Source: Paracamarosporium sp. OC-R06-R3
Lineage: Eukaryota > Ascomycota > Dothideomycetes > Pleosporales > Didymosphaeriaceae
Direction: 5' to 3'
NCBI GenBank assembly: GCA_019828545.1
Contig: JACVRA010000095.1
Coordinates: 3,305 to 67,304 of the forward strand
DNA length: 64,000 bases
The position numbers and the translations under genes are program-made. The notes beneath the pieces were generated by a model that saw only the letters and a list, made by a program, of their open reading frames with translations, made no database searches and had not been told where the DNA came from. This document shows, piece by piece, positions 32,659-44,607 of the stretch (its first letter is position 1; each line of letters starts with the position of its first letter).

Positions 32659-35036
32659 TTACACATCCCCACCATCCTCCCCTCTTAACCCACTCGTTAA
32701 CCCCTTCATCCTCCGTCCTAACAAATCATCCTCACTCGCCAGACTAACCAAACTCTTTCGTCTCCCCCTCTTCGCCCTGCCGTTCGCCCTCCGCGCAGGA
32801 ACAGGCGGACTCCTCCGCTGACCGCGGGACAGCACCGTCATTTCGAGGGGCCTGTCGTCGTCGGCTGAGGACTCCGTTGTGCCTGTGCGGTAGTGGTGGC
32901 GAGGTTTAGGTTTAGCAGAAGCAGATTTGGAGTTTGACGTGGAATTGGAGAGGCCATGCACGGCCTCGGCGAGCCCGGGATGGCTGCCGAAATAATCCGC
33001 GCGTTCGCTCGCTTTGTGCTGCGCGTCGTCAGGCAGAGGCGTGGGCTCCGCCGTCACGAGGCCCAGCCCGCGCTGCTCGTCCATGTCAAACGCTTCCTGC
33101 ATCCACCTGCCGCACCGCGAGATGTACTTCCAACCCTCGGGGAACACGCTGACGAACTGGAGGAAGCCGTGCGAGATGCCTGGGATGAGGTCCACGTTGA
33201 CCCACGCGTGCTCCGGCCACTCGCCGCACGCCCAGTCCAGCCCCATGTCCTTCGCGTACGTGAAGTCTGCGCGCTTCGCCTGGCGGAGGCGCCCTGCGAA
33301 GATAACGGTGTCGTCGACGAGCGGGTCGCGCTCACCGGTTAGCATCCAGGTGCGGGGGAACTTGGCGAGTAGCGATTCCGGCGCGAGGAGAGGAGAAAGG
33401 AGGAAGTCGGTGCTGAAGTCTGGCCGGTTGTGCGGGCCGATGTAGAGGATGATCATGGCGCGCATCATTTCTGGGGTGAGGATACGGTCGCCGAAGTAGG
33501 AGATCATGGAGGACATGGCGAGGCGGGTTTTGATTGCTGTGGGTGGTGCGGCTGGAGCGGGGGCATTGGTGAGTGATTTGGGTGTCTTTGCTGTTTCGGG
33601 TGACCGTAGGCCCTCTGGTGATTGTACCATTTGAGAGGACAATGCGCCATTGAGATTGGTGAAGGTGTCGACTGGGGGTAAGGGGTGGCTGTCTTGGCCG
33701 GTATGTGCTGCAGACAAGCGGATAGCTGTCTGTGGAGAGGTGAGTACTTTTTCGCTCGTAGGTGCCGGCGAAGAGGCGGCTTCTTGCCCCTTTGGTGGGC
33801 TCTCAACCTCACTGTCAGAATGGTCTGAAGCACCAGGTGTGTTCGGAGCAAGGTGTCGGTAGTCGTCGCTTTTATGCCGCAGAATCGGTCGGTTCTGTTT
33901 GCGGGCTTTGCGGTCACGGATCAGAGCCATCTGCTCGTCCGTCATCCAGTTTCCAATATTCATATCCAGCGCCGGGTACATGAGCACTACACCGACAGGA
34001 GGCGGTAATTGGCGTTCGCCCTGCCACCGCCGTGTTTCGGTCGACGCCGCCTGCAAGATCATCAAGGTCATACCCACGGCAAGATTCCCTCCCGCAGAAT
34101 CACCGCTGACCACGATCTTAGGCTCAAACTCTCCGGACAAGCCCATACACCGTCCTCTCGTCGCCACGATCGAATGGTAAACGTCGTAGCACTCGTTCAA
34201 CGCATACGGGTACGGCCACTCCGGCGCCTTCCTATAGTCGAGACTCAGCACCGGCAAGCCCGTCTTCCCCGCCCAGCCCATCAGCTTATCCTCATGGTTC
34301 CTCGGATTCATCGCGACGAACCCACCACCCGGGATATCCAGCACGATCTTCTGCTGCTTCTTGAGTGCTGACAGCGGTCCGTTGAAGTACAACCACCCAA
34401 TAACCGGATCTGTATAGCTGCTCTCCTTGGGTCTAGGGATCCTAATCTTCCTCGGCGGATACCACATCAGCCTCGGTCTCAGCAGGCTCGTCAACGCAGC
34501 CAGATACGGCGTCGTGCCCTTCTCCCAGCCCACGCGCAGATGCTCGACCGTAAGCGTCGCGCGCACCTTGCGCACCTTCTCATCTGCCTGCTCCGCGCAG
34601 ATCAGGTAGTACACGCTGAACACGATAGACAAGAAGTCGCGAATGGGCTTCCGCCGTATGCGCATGGCGGACCAGAACCCCGCGTCGAGCGCGGTAGTAA
34701 CCCATGTTGCGCGGAAGTACGACCGGCTGTATAAGTTCGCGAGGGGTTCGGGGCTCTCGAGGCCGACGAGCTTGCCGAAGTTGCGTGCGATGTAGAGGTA
34801 GAGCAGCGTGACGAGGACGGTTTGCCAGGCAGTCAGTTTCCTGGAGATGAGGGACGAGATGCGGCGGATGAGTGGTGGGCCGTTGCGGTCGCCTCTGGTT
34901 CATGTCAGTGTGGGAATTACTCCTTTGCAGCAAGTAAGACGCACCTGTATAGGTAGAAGCTCCAGAAGGAGACCACGGCCAGGACCTGGATCTTCCTGAA
35001 CTTCACCGACGGCCGGCCCACGACATGGTCAATCAT
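32659..35036 (-). CDS. HSL-type alpha/beta hydrolase with disordered insert
   Basis: Minus-strand exons 35036-34945 and 34894-32659, intron 50 nt (GTGCGT..ACCAG), in phase, 775 aa. Two N-terminal hydrophobic segments (IQVLAVVSFWSFYLY and AWQTVLVTLLYLYIA) suggest membrane anchoring. Oxyanion motif IPGGGFVAMN (about 218-227; the family usually has HGGG). Nucleophile elbow SGDSAGGN with Ser about 297, Asp in GERDPLVDD about 554, and His in ISHGFLQF about 606. Between about 357 and 492 a Ser/Pro-rich disordered insert separates the core, and the C-terminal ~120 residues are also disordered and basic. The family includes fungal sterol-ester/steryl-acetyl hydrolases and carboxylesterases; likely an ER or lipid-droplet esterase. 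Confidence 0.85.
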
Positions 35037-35712
35037 GCCTCTCTCTTCTCGAAGACCTCTGTCGTGCGCTTATGGCCTCTCTTTGCGTACGTCTCGACAA
35101 TATATCGCTTCGATTTCGTGGACCGTCATATACAGAGCGGTGCGGCGTTCATCGAGGGTGTCTGCTCCGGAGCTTTGTCCTGCGGTTTCCGGGCAGACAA
35201 CATGCAAACAACAGACAATGGCGGATGTGGAAAAGGACAACGCAGAGCCTGCATCAGCCGTAGCCATGATGCCTTGTCCTCGGTCTCATTGCTTGGGCGG
35301 GCAGGACCTAAGCCCCAGACATGTGACGCGTGATGTCTCCGGGGCCCCAAAGCCGGGCATGTGAAAGGCCATGACGCCGGTAGCGATGCACCGCTGCCGC
35401 TTTGTCCGCATGCGGACAAGTGCGGCTGAGACTGTGGCGCCCACCAGCCACATCACCCGGACAGCCGTGAACGACCATGAGTCGCCCGTTTCCAAGACAA
35501 TACAAGAATGCCGTGCCACGATTAATTGCTAAATCGATACCTCGCTATGTATACCATTCCGCTCGAACCGAATTCAATCTGCCCCCATGCTATGAGATCC
35601 TCCCCGGCTTCTTGTACATCAACAACGCCGGTAGCCAACCCGGCTCCTATGCGCACCACGGAGATCCTTCACTCTTTGACCGAGCGACGATTCTCCACCA
35701 GGAAAACAGTCA
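35037..35712. other. Intergenic spacer with small ORFs
   Basis: A 79-codon plus-strand frame at 35477-35716 (MSRPFPRQYKNAVPRLIAKS..) is possible but overlaps the end of the HMG-box gene and has no supporting motif. A perfect palindrome-like TGTCCGCATGCGGACA lies near 35402-35417. Confidence 0.4.
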
Positions 35713-37860
35713 CTAGCCTTTGCTCGAACCCAATCCCCGAATCCACTCGCCAACCTCAAACCCTACCCTTCTCAACGCCGACTCGGCAAACTTCCCGCTG
35801 CCCTCTTTGATCACTGTCATGCACCTCACGTCGTCGTTGACGTCGACCAGCCTTCCGCCTTCACGGCTCTCCTTGTCTGCGCTCTTGATGTAGATGGTAA
35901 GGTCGGGTCCCACAGTGCCGCGCCACAGCGTGGCCATCCACTGCCAGTGGTCCATGGGTGAGTACACGTCCTGTATGGGGATTCTCGACGCATATACATC
36001 GCTTGCATGGAGCTGGTAGCTCGGCAGAATGAGCACCGGCTTCACAGAGTGAACAGGAGAAATCGGCGGTGTAGATGTGTCCTGCATTGTCTCGTCCTTG
36101 TCCTTGTCCTTGTCCTTGTCTGACTCGGGCGACTTGGGAGGGCTTAGTGTAACGGGCGTAGTGATGTACTTGATCATCTCCTTGCTCTTGCCGTGCCACT
36201 CCTGGATGAGGCTGAAGTAATCTTCGAACGAGACATCGCCTTTGCCAGCTGGCTCCTTGGGGGGATCAGCAATACGTGGACTATACTCCTTGTCTCTGGC
36301 AAGGAAATCGTTTAGCCAAGTAGTCAGCTCAGTGATGGCAGCCTGGTCCTCGCCTTCAACTGCGATGATGCCGCCTCGGACCTGCGCGGCTGGACTGCTT
36401 GGTCCGGGCTCTTTGAGCGGTGGTGTGATGCGTCCGAGAACCTTGATCTTGATCGTGTACGGCACACTCATCACCATGGCTTCGACACTGCGGCTTTGAT
36501 CGTTAGCGGCGGGCACAAGTAAGGTCAGATCGGTAGATCCGCGACGCGCATCACGTGGCGTTCGAAGTGGGGCCATTGTTGCCGTTTGGGGTGGAGTCGT
36601 GCGCATCTGAAGTGGTGGAAGCGACTCACGACGACCATAATGATACGGCCCGTCAGGTCTACGGATGCTGTTGCTACTCATTGGGTAAGGATTGAAACGG
36701 CGCCTCTTTGAGTCAGGAGTTGATGGAGTGTAGCCATAACCGTCTTCACGAACCGTAGGTGGAATTTGTATGTTGCTCAAGCTGGAAGGACCGGATGTTC
36801 CACGACGACGAGCAGGGGAGTCCATGCTAAGACTGCTCATGATAGACGGCAAGCGAACACTTGTCGTGAGACTCTCCGAGAACTTTGGTGGTGGCAAAGT
36901 CGGAGTGACTGCACTGCTCGGGTAAGGGCTTAAGGGCGATGGGGTCTTAAGACTGCGTCCACCACATCTAGGGCACCGGTATTTGTCAACGGTTGTGTGT
37001 GCAACTGCCGGATTCAGCGGTTTGCCCAGGCGGCGCGGCTGATAACGATAGTCGGGATATTGTTCGTGATGCCTATCTTTTTCTTCCTGGAGATGAGTCA
37101 GTCCAGCTGTTGCAGCTTGATTTTCAATGCAACATACCTGCGCGAGATCCTGCCAAACCTTCTTTATAGCGTCGCTCTCCGCCTTCCACTGCTCGCCGAT
37201 AATCTTGGAGATATCGGGGTTTGAAAGCCCAGGGTTTGCGGCGGCAATCGTATGCTGATGGTGCTGTCGATAAAGGATAAATGCTACAAAGAAAAGAATG
37301 CGGTCAGCTCCGCCACCAATACATGTCCGCAAACGAAAGAGCAACATTCTTTGTTCATTGCGGAGTCACATCCGCGTTCTCTGATAGACTCAATCAAACA
37401 CAAAGAGAAAATCAAGCTTACCATTGCGGGGGCGGGGTATCTTGGGCTCGGGTTGACAGAGACAAACATGCTCTCCTGGTGATGATGAAGCACTGGGCAG
37501 TGCTCTGGACTGCTCCGGGTCGCTCAGGTCGCTAGGGTCGACACCGTTGAAATCATCCTGGGACCCAACACCCCTTTTCATACCCTGTTTCGACGAGGTT
37601 ATTGATGATGCTGGGGATGGAAGGTCATGGTCGGCTTTCTGACCCGGATCCGAAGTAGGCGCAGAACGGCGCTCGTGGGATTTGCTAGCTTTCCGCAATA
37701 ATCTTGTTGACTTCGCATCGTCCATTGGCGGGCGAGAGGAGGCATTATCGATGGCTTGCATGTTCGATCTGGCGTATCTCCTGGGTATGTTGTAAAACGT
37801 CGCGAGGGGAGGAGAGGGAGGGCAAGGTTGAATCGGCGGCAGCACACGACCTGCTAACAT
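35713..37860 (-). CDS. HMG-box transcription factor
   Basis: Minus-strand exons 37860-37422, 37283-37138 and 37086-35713; introns 138 and 51 nt, in phase, 652 aa. The HMG box is assembled across both introns: IPRPRN joined to AFILYRQHHQHTIAAANPG, then SNPDISKIIGEQWKAES, VWQDLAQ joined to EEKDRHHEQYPDYRYQPRR. The 51-nt intron is in frame and could be read through. A CPRCGG pair follows the box. The long C-terminal region is Ser/Pro-rich with a D/K repeat (SDKDKDKDKDE) and a conserved-looking tail (PMDHWQWMATLWRGTVGPDL). A nuclear DNA-binding regulator is expected. The start could also be ATG 37761 (MQAIDNASSRPPMDD). Confidence 0.85.
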
Positions 37861-38373
37861 TTTGGATAAACGGCCAGGTAGGCCGATGACGGCAACAGAC
37901 TTAGATGCGTTCTTTGACAACAGAAATCATTGTACCATGAACAGGATTTGATAGGTGCTGTTGGACGAACCACCGCAATTGACAGCGCGCGTTCTGCGTT
38001 CTTTGTATCTATTATGGGTAAGCCACACCTAAACCATGCTCGCGTTCACGCGAGGCCGCGGCTGAGCCCTGCAATTTCATTGTTCGAAACAGATGCGGCG
38101 GAACCACGGGTGCTCGCTAGCCATGTTCTTTGTTCGTCGGTCTGCCCAAAGCGGGCAAGACAGGAAGCTGCCGGCCGCTGAGACATTCCAGCGCAGTTAT
38201 GCAAGGGGCGACAATGCTTGGTCTGCACAATGGCTGCACAAGCAAGCTGCGATCGCTCTCGGGGAACACGATGCCACTCTTAATCGGCAGAATGCAACCC
38301 TCCATCTGTCAAGCAGGCATCGGGAGAGGCCATGCTATGGTCAAGTGTCGGATAGTGACTCAGGCACAAGCCA
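37861..38373. other. Intergenic spacer
   Basis: Upstream of the HMG-box gene and downstream of the SGNH gene. Overlapping short frames on both strands (38046-38408) with no motif. Confidence 0.45.
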
Positions 38374-39671
38374 TCAATACCCCGGGGGAAACTTCAGATC
38401 GAAACTAGGACCCTTGTCACCCTCATTTTTCACGTCGGTGGCAGATTCAAGTTTCGCTCGTTGGCGGGCTTCACTATTGACAGTCTCGTTACCCCGTACC
38501 AGGCGTGCGGCTTCTTTTCCGATTAGCTCATGTGCAGGTCCACTGAGGTGCATGTCGTCCCTATGGTGGTCAGCGCGGCACAGACCGAAACAATGCGTTT
38601 GTGATGGCTTACCAAAAGAGATGTGTGGCGGGGTCAGTGCACCTATGCGCGGCTGCTTGCAGATTACCTGCGTGTGATTCCGTCTCCTGTACCAGACATG
38701 GCTCTTCAACCTCGGAGAAGAGCGGCTCCTGTCTTCCATACCCCGTAGCGTCGGCAACTTGATTAGAGTACATCTGTTTCGCACGGACTTCATCCACGAC
38801 GATATCGTGAACGTTTGGCATCAACAGATCCCCCCTGCTCCATTCCGAAGCGGCCCGAGACAGCGCCGTGTTCCAATATGTCCAGAGAAACACGGCTTGG
38901 TGCTGTTTCTGCGCGAACTCGGTGGCTGACTCGTTCTTCCTGTTGGAATAGCGTGGGAGAAATGTCACATCCATGAGGTTGGGAACTGTAACCTTGGGGT
39001 TCTCAACGTGATCGGCGAGCACGTCGAGGTTGTGAAACAGTTCCTGCACACTGCGGTCAATGGCACGTATAGCGGCGTCCTTATCCAGGGCAGAAAATTG
39101 CAGCAGGTCCCAGATGCCAAATAACACGGTGAACACGGTCTGCTCGTCACCAGCGGCGTGTCTACCCGGCACCCGCCACTTTTTCTTGTCGAATTCAACG
39201 AACTGTTGCACCTGTGTCTTGAAGTCGAACACGGCGAGCGTCTCCTTTCTCGCATTAGTAGTCGCATCGAGAAAGATGTTTGAATCGACCATAGATCCGA
39301 CCGCCTCCAGTCCCACGTTCTCAGGAACGGAACGTGCGAAGTTGTCCACATAATCACAGGTCAGCTGTCACCGGTCAGTCAACACCCATCACATCAAATG
39401 GCACACTTGCCTCTTTGCATAAGGTCTCTACCCAAATATCCCCCTGTGCTGTGTTTCTGTCGCGGGTCGATCCTTTGGGTGGTGGCGCCATCCGATACTC
39501 GCCCGTATCGGACCAATCGTCACCAAAAACAACTATGCGGCGCGGGCTGTTCTTCCACACCCGTTGCAAGTTGTCTCGCAGATATGCAGTTGATGGCCGC
39601 CTCCAGCTCACGTACAGGATCAAGGCGAGCGCAGCTGCGGCGCAGACGTGCAATCTTGTGATGAATCTCAT
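38374..39671 (-). CDS. SGNH/GDSL-like hydrolase-fold protein with altered GDS motif
   Basis: Minus-strand exons 39671-39411, 39364-38613 and 38560-38374, introns 46 and 52 nt, in phase, 399 aa. The first intron is GC-AG type (AG/GCAAGT..GACAG), with perfect GC-donor consensus; it joins WVETLCKE to LTCDYVDNFARS. Residues 8-22 form a signal anchor (VCAAAALALILYVSW). Block I reads VVFGDDWSDTG (48-57): the position of the nucleophile Ser in GDS is Asp. Later blocks are typical of fungal GDSL/CE16-like proteins (TVLFGIWDLLQFSAL, VTVPNLMDVTFLPRY, and a C-terminal DDMHLSGPAHELIG containing DxxH). Probably secreted or ER/Golgi-anchored. Activity is doubtful unless another residue serves as nucleophile. 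Confidence 0.8.
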
Positions 39672-41072
39672 TGTGACGGCGTATCTCTGTGATGACAGTT
39701 GCTCGCGTGACCAGGCTCTAAGACTCAGCTAGGGCGATGCGAAGACGGGACGGGGAAAAAGAAAGCAGTGACAGATTGCAGAGCGAGCGGAAAGCAGCAA
39801 CAAAAGCAAGACTCAGAATTTGAATGAGCAGGAGAAGTAAGACAGGAGAAGTGACCGCACGAGAGACATGTCTGTGAAAGATGAGCACACGCACACCTTC
39901 CCCATGGCGCCTACGCCAGTTCCCGCGACCCTGGACTGCAAAACGGGTCCATGACGACGCCTGGAGCAGGGGCCGACTGGCGCCGGACGGATCCTGACAG
40001 GAAGCGGCCTGAGGGGCCAGGAATCACTGTTAGAGACGGTCTATATGCGGATGCGACGCGCGTTGATTGGCGTGTCCGTGAGGCGACAACTGCGCCAAGT
40101 TGAGGAAAGCCACAGCCAAGGCAAGGCCAGCCACAGGAGAAGCAGGAAAACGGCTGTCGGCAGCGAGGTGGAACGCCCGGCACAAACGACCACCGAAGCA
40201 GAGTGTCGGGAAAGCACCGAATTGCATGGGTTGGAGGTGAATCTGAGGCGCAGTGTGGGGCGGAACGCCGTGAACGGGCTTTCGGGGAAATGCTAAGACT
40301 AAGATAAAAAGCTTGTCTAGTGCCGCTTGAGCCGAATGCGCTAATGCTTCTTCACAAGGTGGCCTCAGGCTGACGCAGCGTCTATTCACTAGCTGTATGA
40401 AGGTGTGCTCGCTTATTTAGAGTACATCTAGCACAGTACGGGTGTGCGCTTCACTGTGCTTCATCTACTTGCTTATGCTCTCCATCAGGGATTTCCCTTG
40501 CCCTAAAGCACGTCTTCCACCGCACAAGATTACATTGCCTTCATCACAAACACCAAGTGTGAAGTCCACTCAGGAGCACCAACCAAATTCTTTCGAGGCA
40601 TACGTTATCTCGATGAGCTGACGCGCGGCGTTTGTACGAAGCGACACATCCCCCGGGGTTGCCCCGTGCCCTTGTCGCTGTGTCCGGGCATCGTACAACA
40701 ATCACATCCACCAATACTGTTCGGGCGAAGAGCTCTTCAATACAGTTCTGGTAACAGAGTCTCTCGAATTTCCACACGTCGAAATGGAAAATCTCATGCT
40801 TTACCATTTCCCATTTATCCATCGCTAATATCGCTCTCCTATTCAGCCATTGTACATATTGACCCTCCAAAAGCCAACCATACACAGCATCTAACGGTAC
40901 AGTATGCACAAAGTTTTATTATGTGCGCACTCGAACTGCCGGGCGCCTCTATACAAATCATCAGTCCAACATTTGATCCTTATTTCTTTGATCATATGTC
41001 GCTCCATGGCCACCAATACCCTCTTCGCCGCGACGAGTTCGCGCTCTACGTGTACAAGTACGCATTTACACG
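39672..41072. other. Intergenic, 1.4 kb
   Basis: Divergent promoters of the SGNH and PQQ-propeller genes. Frames at 40030-40389 (-) and 40544-40909 (-) have no ATG-supported model or motif that I can defend. Confidence 0.4.
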
Positions 41073-42832
41073 ATGCATCTCTTCTGTCGCTCGCCCTGTT
41101 CTATCCTTCTTTCCTTAGTCTTCCTCGCATGCTTCGTTGTTTCTGCACCTTCGGATTCCCCTCGCGATGCAGACATTGCACAGTCTGGCTATGTGGGCGA
41201 CCACAACATCGGACCAGACACGGTCTCGCGATTCGAGCATCTGTGGAACATCACCTTCAAGCCCGATGAAAAAGTAAACTTTGGCCCATCAACATGACTA
41301 TTAACATTCAGGTGACATCAAATCGCAGCACTACGCAAGACCACTAGTCCACACGCTCGCATCAGGAAAGCAAATCGTTTTCACTGCGTCGACCGAGAAC
41401 ATCGTCCGTACCATTGATGCGATCACCGGTGAGATACTTTACGAGAGGCAGATTGCGCCGCCATGGCCCATGGCTGGAGCCTCCTGCGAGGTGATCAGCA
41501 AGAACCTAGGTATCATGGGAACACCTGTGATATACCCCGAGTACGACGTGGCTTTCTTCTTCGTGAAGTCGTACATCGAGTGAGTTACCCTTTCCTTGCA
41601 TGCGCTCCGATCAGAACGCCGACACAGCAAGGGATTATCGCGTCCCCGGCGGTGCCACCCCGCCCCTCAACGGCGCATACTACTTCTACGCCGTCTACCT
41701 CGAGGGCCTAGGCGATGTCTACAAATATCCACTCCTCGTCGACGACGCCCCCGCCGACAATGACCCACGTAAGATCTTCCTGGGTGGCTTGCTCCTCCAG
41801 GGCCCGTCGCTCGTCGCAGTCGGAGACGTGGTGTACGCAGGTTTCGGCGGGCTGTGCGATGCATTCAACTACACCGGCACTCTTGTTGCCATTAACATCA
41901 ACACGCGCTGGATAAACCGATGGGTCACACAAGGGGGACCCGCCTCTCCATGGACGAACGACTGGACCAAGCAACATGGCGGAGGTGCAGGCGGGATATG
42001 GCAGTCTGGCATGGGTCTTGCATCCGACGGGCAGGATGTATACTTTTCCATCGACAGCGATGGCGCAAACACAGATGCAAACGCATCCAGCGTACCCATC
42101 CCAGGCAAAACGTACCAAGACATGATTTCCGACTCCGTTGTCCGCGTCTCCCTGAACGACTCAGGCGTCCAACTTCGCGACTTCTTCCGACCCTCCGACC
42201 TACCGAATAATGATATCGGCAGCGGCGGGATATCCATCCTCGATCCAACGGTGTTTAACACTAGCACCGCGGCTCGAATTGGCATATCACCAAGTCGTAA
42301 CGCGAAACTGTATATACAGAATCTGGATGACCTAGGTGGATACCGCACCGGCGCGAACGGCACAGATAGCGTGCTCCAAACAATCCCTCTACAGGGTGAG
42401 GTCTTCGGAGGAATCGGCTCCTACCCATTTGAAGGCGGATACATTTACGTCAATCCTGGCAACTCATCCTTGGCCGCATACCGCTTCAGTTCATCTGCTG
42501 CCAACCCGTCGAGCCCCCTGTTTGCTCTCGCGGATACGTCGTCGGCTTTGAGCCCACAACATGGCGGCGTTGGAATCCCGACCGTAACGAGCAAGAATGG
42601 GGAAGCTGGGAGTGGGATTGTGTGGGTGACGGATGTGGAGAAGGGGTTGCTGGCTTATCAAGCGGTGCCGGTGAATGGGAGCCTTGTGGAGATCAGTTTG
42701 CCCAAGGTGGAGGGCGCAGTAAGATTTGGCAGGCCAGTGTTTGGGGATGGGCTGGTGTACATGGTTGATGGGAAGGATAGGTTGGTCGCGCTGGGAGTCA
42801 AAAGTAATGGGACGGTGAGTAGTGCGGTATAA
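41073..42832 (+). CDS. Secreted PQQ-type beta-propeller protein
   Basis: Exons 41073-41273, 41329-41579 and 41632-42832, introns 55 and 52 nt, in phase, 550 aa. Acceptors were chosen because they join DEK to HYARPLVHTL and SYIE to DYRVPGG, matching related proteins; nearer AGs break the frame. Signal peptide about 1-25 (LSLVFLACFVVSA). Repeated propeller strands: GKQIVFTASTENIVRTIDA, TGEILYERQ, GTLVAININTRWINRWVTQG, SDGQDVYFSIDSDG, IVWVTDVEKGLLAYQAVPV. Multiple sequons. Related fungal secreted proteins are annotated as PQQ/quinoprotein-like or iron transcription factor-like propellers without a proven activity. Convergent with the O-methyltransferase. Confidence 0.8.
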
Positions 42833-42951
42833 AGAGTTGCGCTAAGAAACACTACTTGATCACATTTCGAGGTAGTCACCCTCCCTGAATCTGCCTAAGT
42901 ACAAAATTTATCCCCCAAGCCGAAATCAAATCATACACCACACTCCAATCC

Positions 42952-43665
42952 CTATTTCACGACCGCAAACAAAAACCCATCATAATTCTTCTCTCCCACA
43001 GTCTGCACAACAACCCCATCAAGCCTCTCATCCCTCCCCACATTCTCCACCACCCTCCTCGCCCCCTGCACATTAGCATCATCAACATCCTCCGCCAACC
43101 TCCCCTTCCTCACCACATTATCCACAATAACACATGCCCCCGCCTCGCACATGCCCACCGCAGAATCCACATAGTTCCAGTTATTAACCTTATCCGCATC
43201 GATGAAAACAAGCTGGAACTTCTCCCTCTTCCCCTGCTTTATCTCCTCCGCGAGCTGCGGCAGAATGTCCACGCCAGCACCAAGCCTGACGTCCACGCGC
43301 GCCGCTACACCCGCGTATTCCAGATTCGCCTTCGCGACGTCCGCATGGTGCGGTTCTACCTCGACGGTCGTCACGCGTACGCTTGGCGACGACGACGCAA
43401 GCCAGATGGTCGAGTACCCGCCCAGGGTGCCGACTTCGAGGATGTTCTTTGCGCGGAGGAGCTGTGCTTGGAGCTTGAGGTATTTGCCTTGGGAGGGGGA
43501 CACGGCTATGTCGGGGAGGCCGTTCTCCTTTGAGGAGGTGAGGGCGTGCGTAAGGGCGTCGTTGGAGGGCGTGGTTTGTGTGGGAGAGTGCAGGTGTGCG
43601 AGGGAGTAGTGGTCTACGGCGGTCCAGCGGGGGTCTTGCTCGTAGGATTGACCTTGGCCTGACAT
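42952..43665 (-). CDS. SAM-dependent O-methyltransferase, family 3 (CCoAOMT/COMT-like)
   Basis: Single exon, 237 aa, ATG at 43665. Cation-dependent class I O-methyltransferase signatures: PSQGKYLKLQAQLLRAKNIL, motif I LEVGTLGGYSTIWLA, acidic VTTVEVEPHHADVAKANLE, then FQLVFIDADKVNNWNYVDSA with metal-binding Asp/Asn, VIVDNVVRKG, and the C-terminal VGEKNYDGFLFAVVK. Expected to transfer methyl from SAM to a catechol-type hydroxyl in the cytosol. No biosynthetic cluster is evident next to it. TATAAA lies 115 bp upstream. Confidence 0.9.
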   Translation of the reverse strand: MSGQGQSYEQDPRWTAVDHYSLAHLHSPTQTTPSNDALTHALTSSKENGLPDIAVSPSQGKYLKLQAQLLRAKNILEVGTLGGYSTIWLASSSPSVRVTTVEVEPHHADVAKANLEYAGVAARVDVRLGAGVDILPQLAEEIKQGKREKFQLVFIDADKVNNWNYVDSAVGMCEAGACVIVDNVVRKGRLAEDVDDANVQGARRVVENVGRDERLDGVVVQTVGEKNYDGFLFAVVK

Positions 43666-44472
43666 GTTTTCTAGAATTGTAAGAGGGACTAGAGGAGTGG
43701 TATGTACTGGAAATCAGCGCTTGGTAGTTAGTAGTGTGAATCGGTAGTGAGGGCTGGTCATGAAGGTGATGCGGGGTGCTTTATATGCCTGGAGCCGTCT
43801 GCCGGCGAGTACGGCCGCGGTGCTCCTTGTTTTGGCATGGCGTACGCGGCTTGCAGTGGGACGATGGTGCGTTCTCCGAGATAGAGGCGTGGAGGTTCGT
43901 ACATGGGCGCGCGCGTTACGTGTGGTTGGTGAGGAATGACGCGACAGCTTGCTGGGTGATTCTCCGACGTCGGCGGATTTATTTCCAAGGCATATGTCCG
44001 AGTCACTTCACCCTCATGGCTGCCACCATGGATTCTTACGACAATGTGAATTAAAAGGCCTTGTCTATACTGTGATGAACCACAGTGCTTTCTGCATGAT
44101 GATTTAGTTCTAGCGCGAAGTAGATACTTGCTGATCTGAATAATGTCTCTGTAGATGTCCGCGGCCGTTCGCATTTCTCGCGTTTAGCTTGATTCAGAAT
44201 CATTGAATACCAGAGCTGTTAGTATCGCGTGAGCGAAGATTCAGCATCCACAGCTCGATCGGTAACCTAGATATCACACGCTGCTTTCTTGGTTCTCTTT
44301 GATTCCGTGGGTGAAGAAGATTCTCTGGGATTGCTAAGAGACATTCCGAGTCCGTTCTTTTGCGGTGCTGCCAGAATCTCTTACTTCGAACTTGTCCTGA
44401 CGGCAACCTGGGAGCAGACCATCGTTGCTCTCTCACTTTGTGAGGGGATTGCTGCTCTACATATCATCGTCA
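43666..44472. other. Intergenic spacer
   Basis: Upstream of the O-methyltransferase and of the family gene at 44608. No gene recognised. Confidence 0.5.
43780..43785 (-). promoter_or_regulatory. Candidate TATA box of the O-methyltransferase gene
   Basis: TATAAA on the minus strand about 115 bp before the ATG at 43665. Confidence 0.4.
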
Positions 44473-44596
44473 GAGCCGCACCTTTTTGCTCAACCAATCC
44501 TCCGTCGAAACCACACTCTTACTCGATGAATCCTCCGTCTGAGCCGCACTCTTGCTAAATCAATCCTTTTGAATCGCTCTCTTGTTCTAATCTCCA
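44473..44596 (+). repeat. ~33-bp tandem repeat in the leader of the 44608 gene
   Basis: Three to four imperfect units: GAGCCGCACCTTTTTGCTCA.., GAAACCACACTCTTACTCGA.., GAGCCGCACTCTTGCTAAAT.. and a shortened AATCGCTCTCTTGTTCTAAT. The first two end AATCCTCCGTC. They end about 12 bp before the ATG. Confidence 0.7.
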
Positions 44597-44607
44597 CCAT
44601 CTTAGAC

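Noticed and set aside
40030..40389. Minus-strand 119-codon frame
   Set aside because: Overlaps other frames in a GC-balanced promoter region; composition and lack of motif suggest chance.
40544..40909. Minus-strand 121-codon frame rich in Trp and aromatic residues
   Set aside because: No ATG at its start, stops immediately upstream, no motif and no convincing splice signals.
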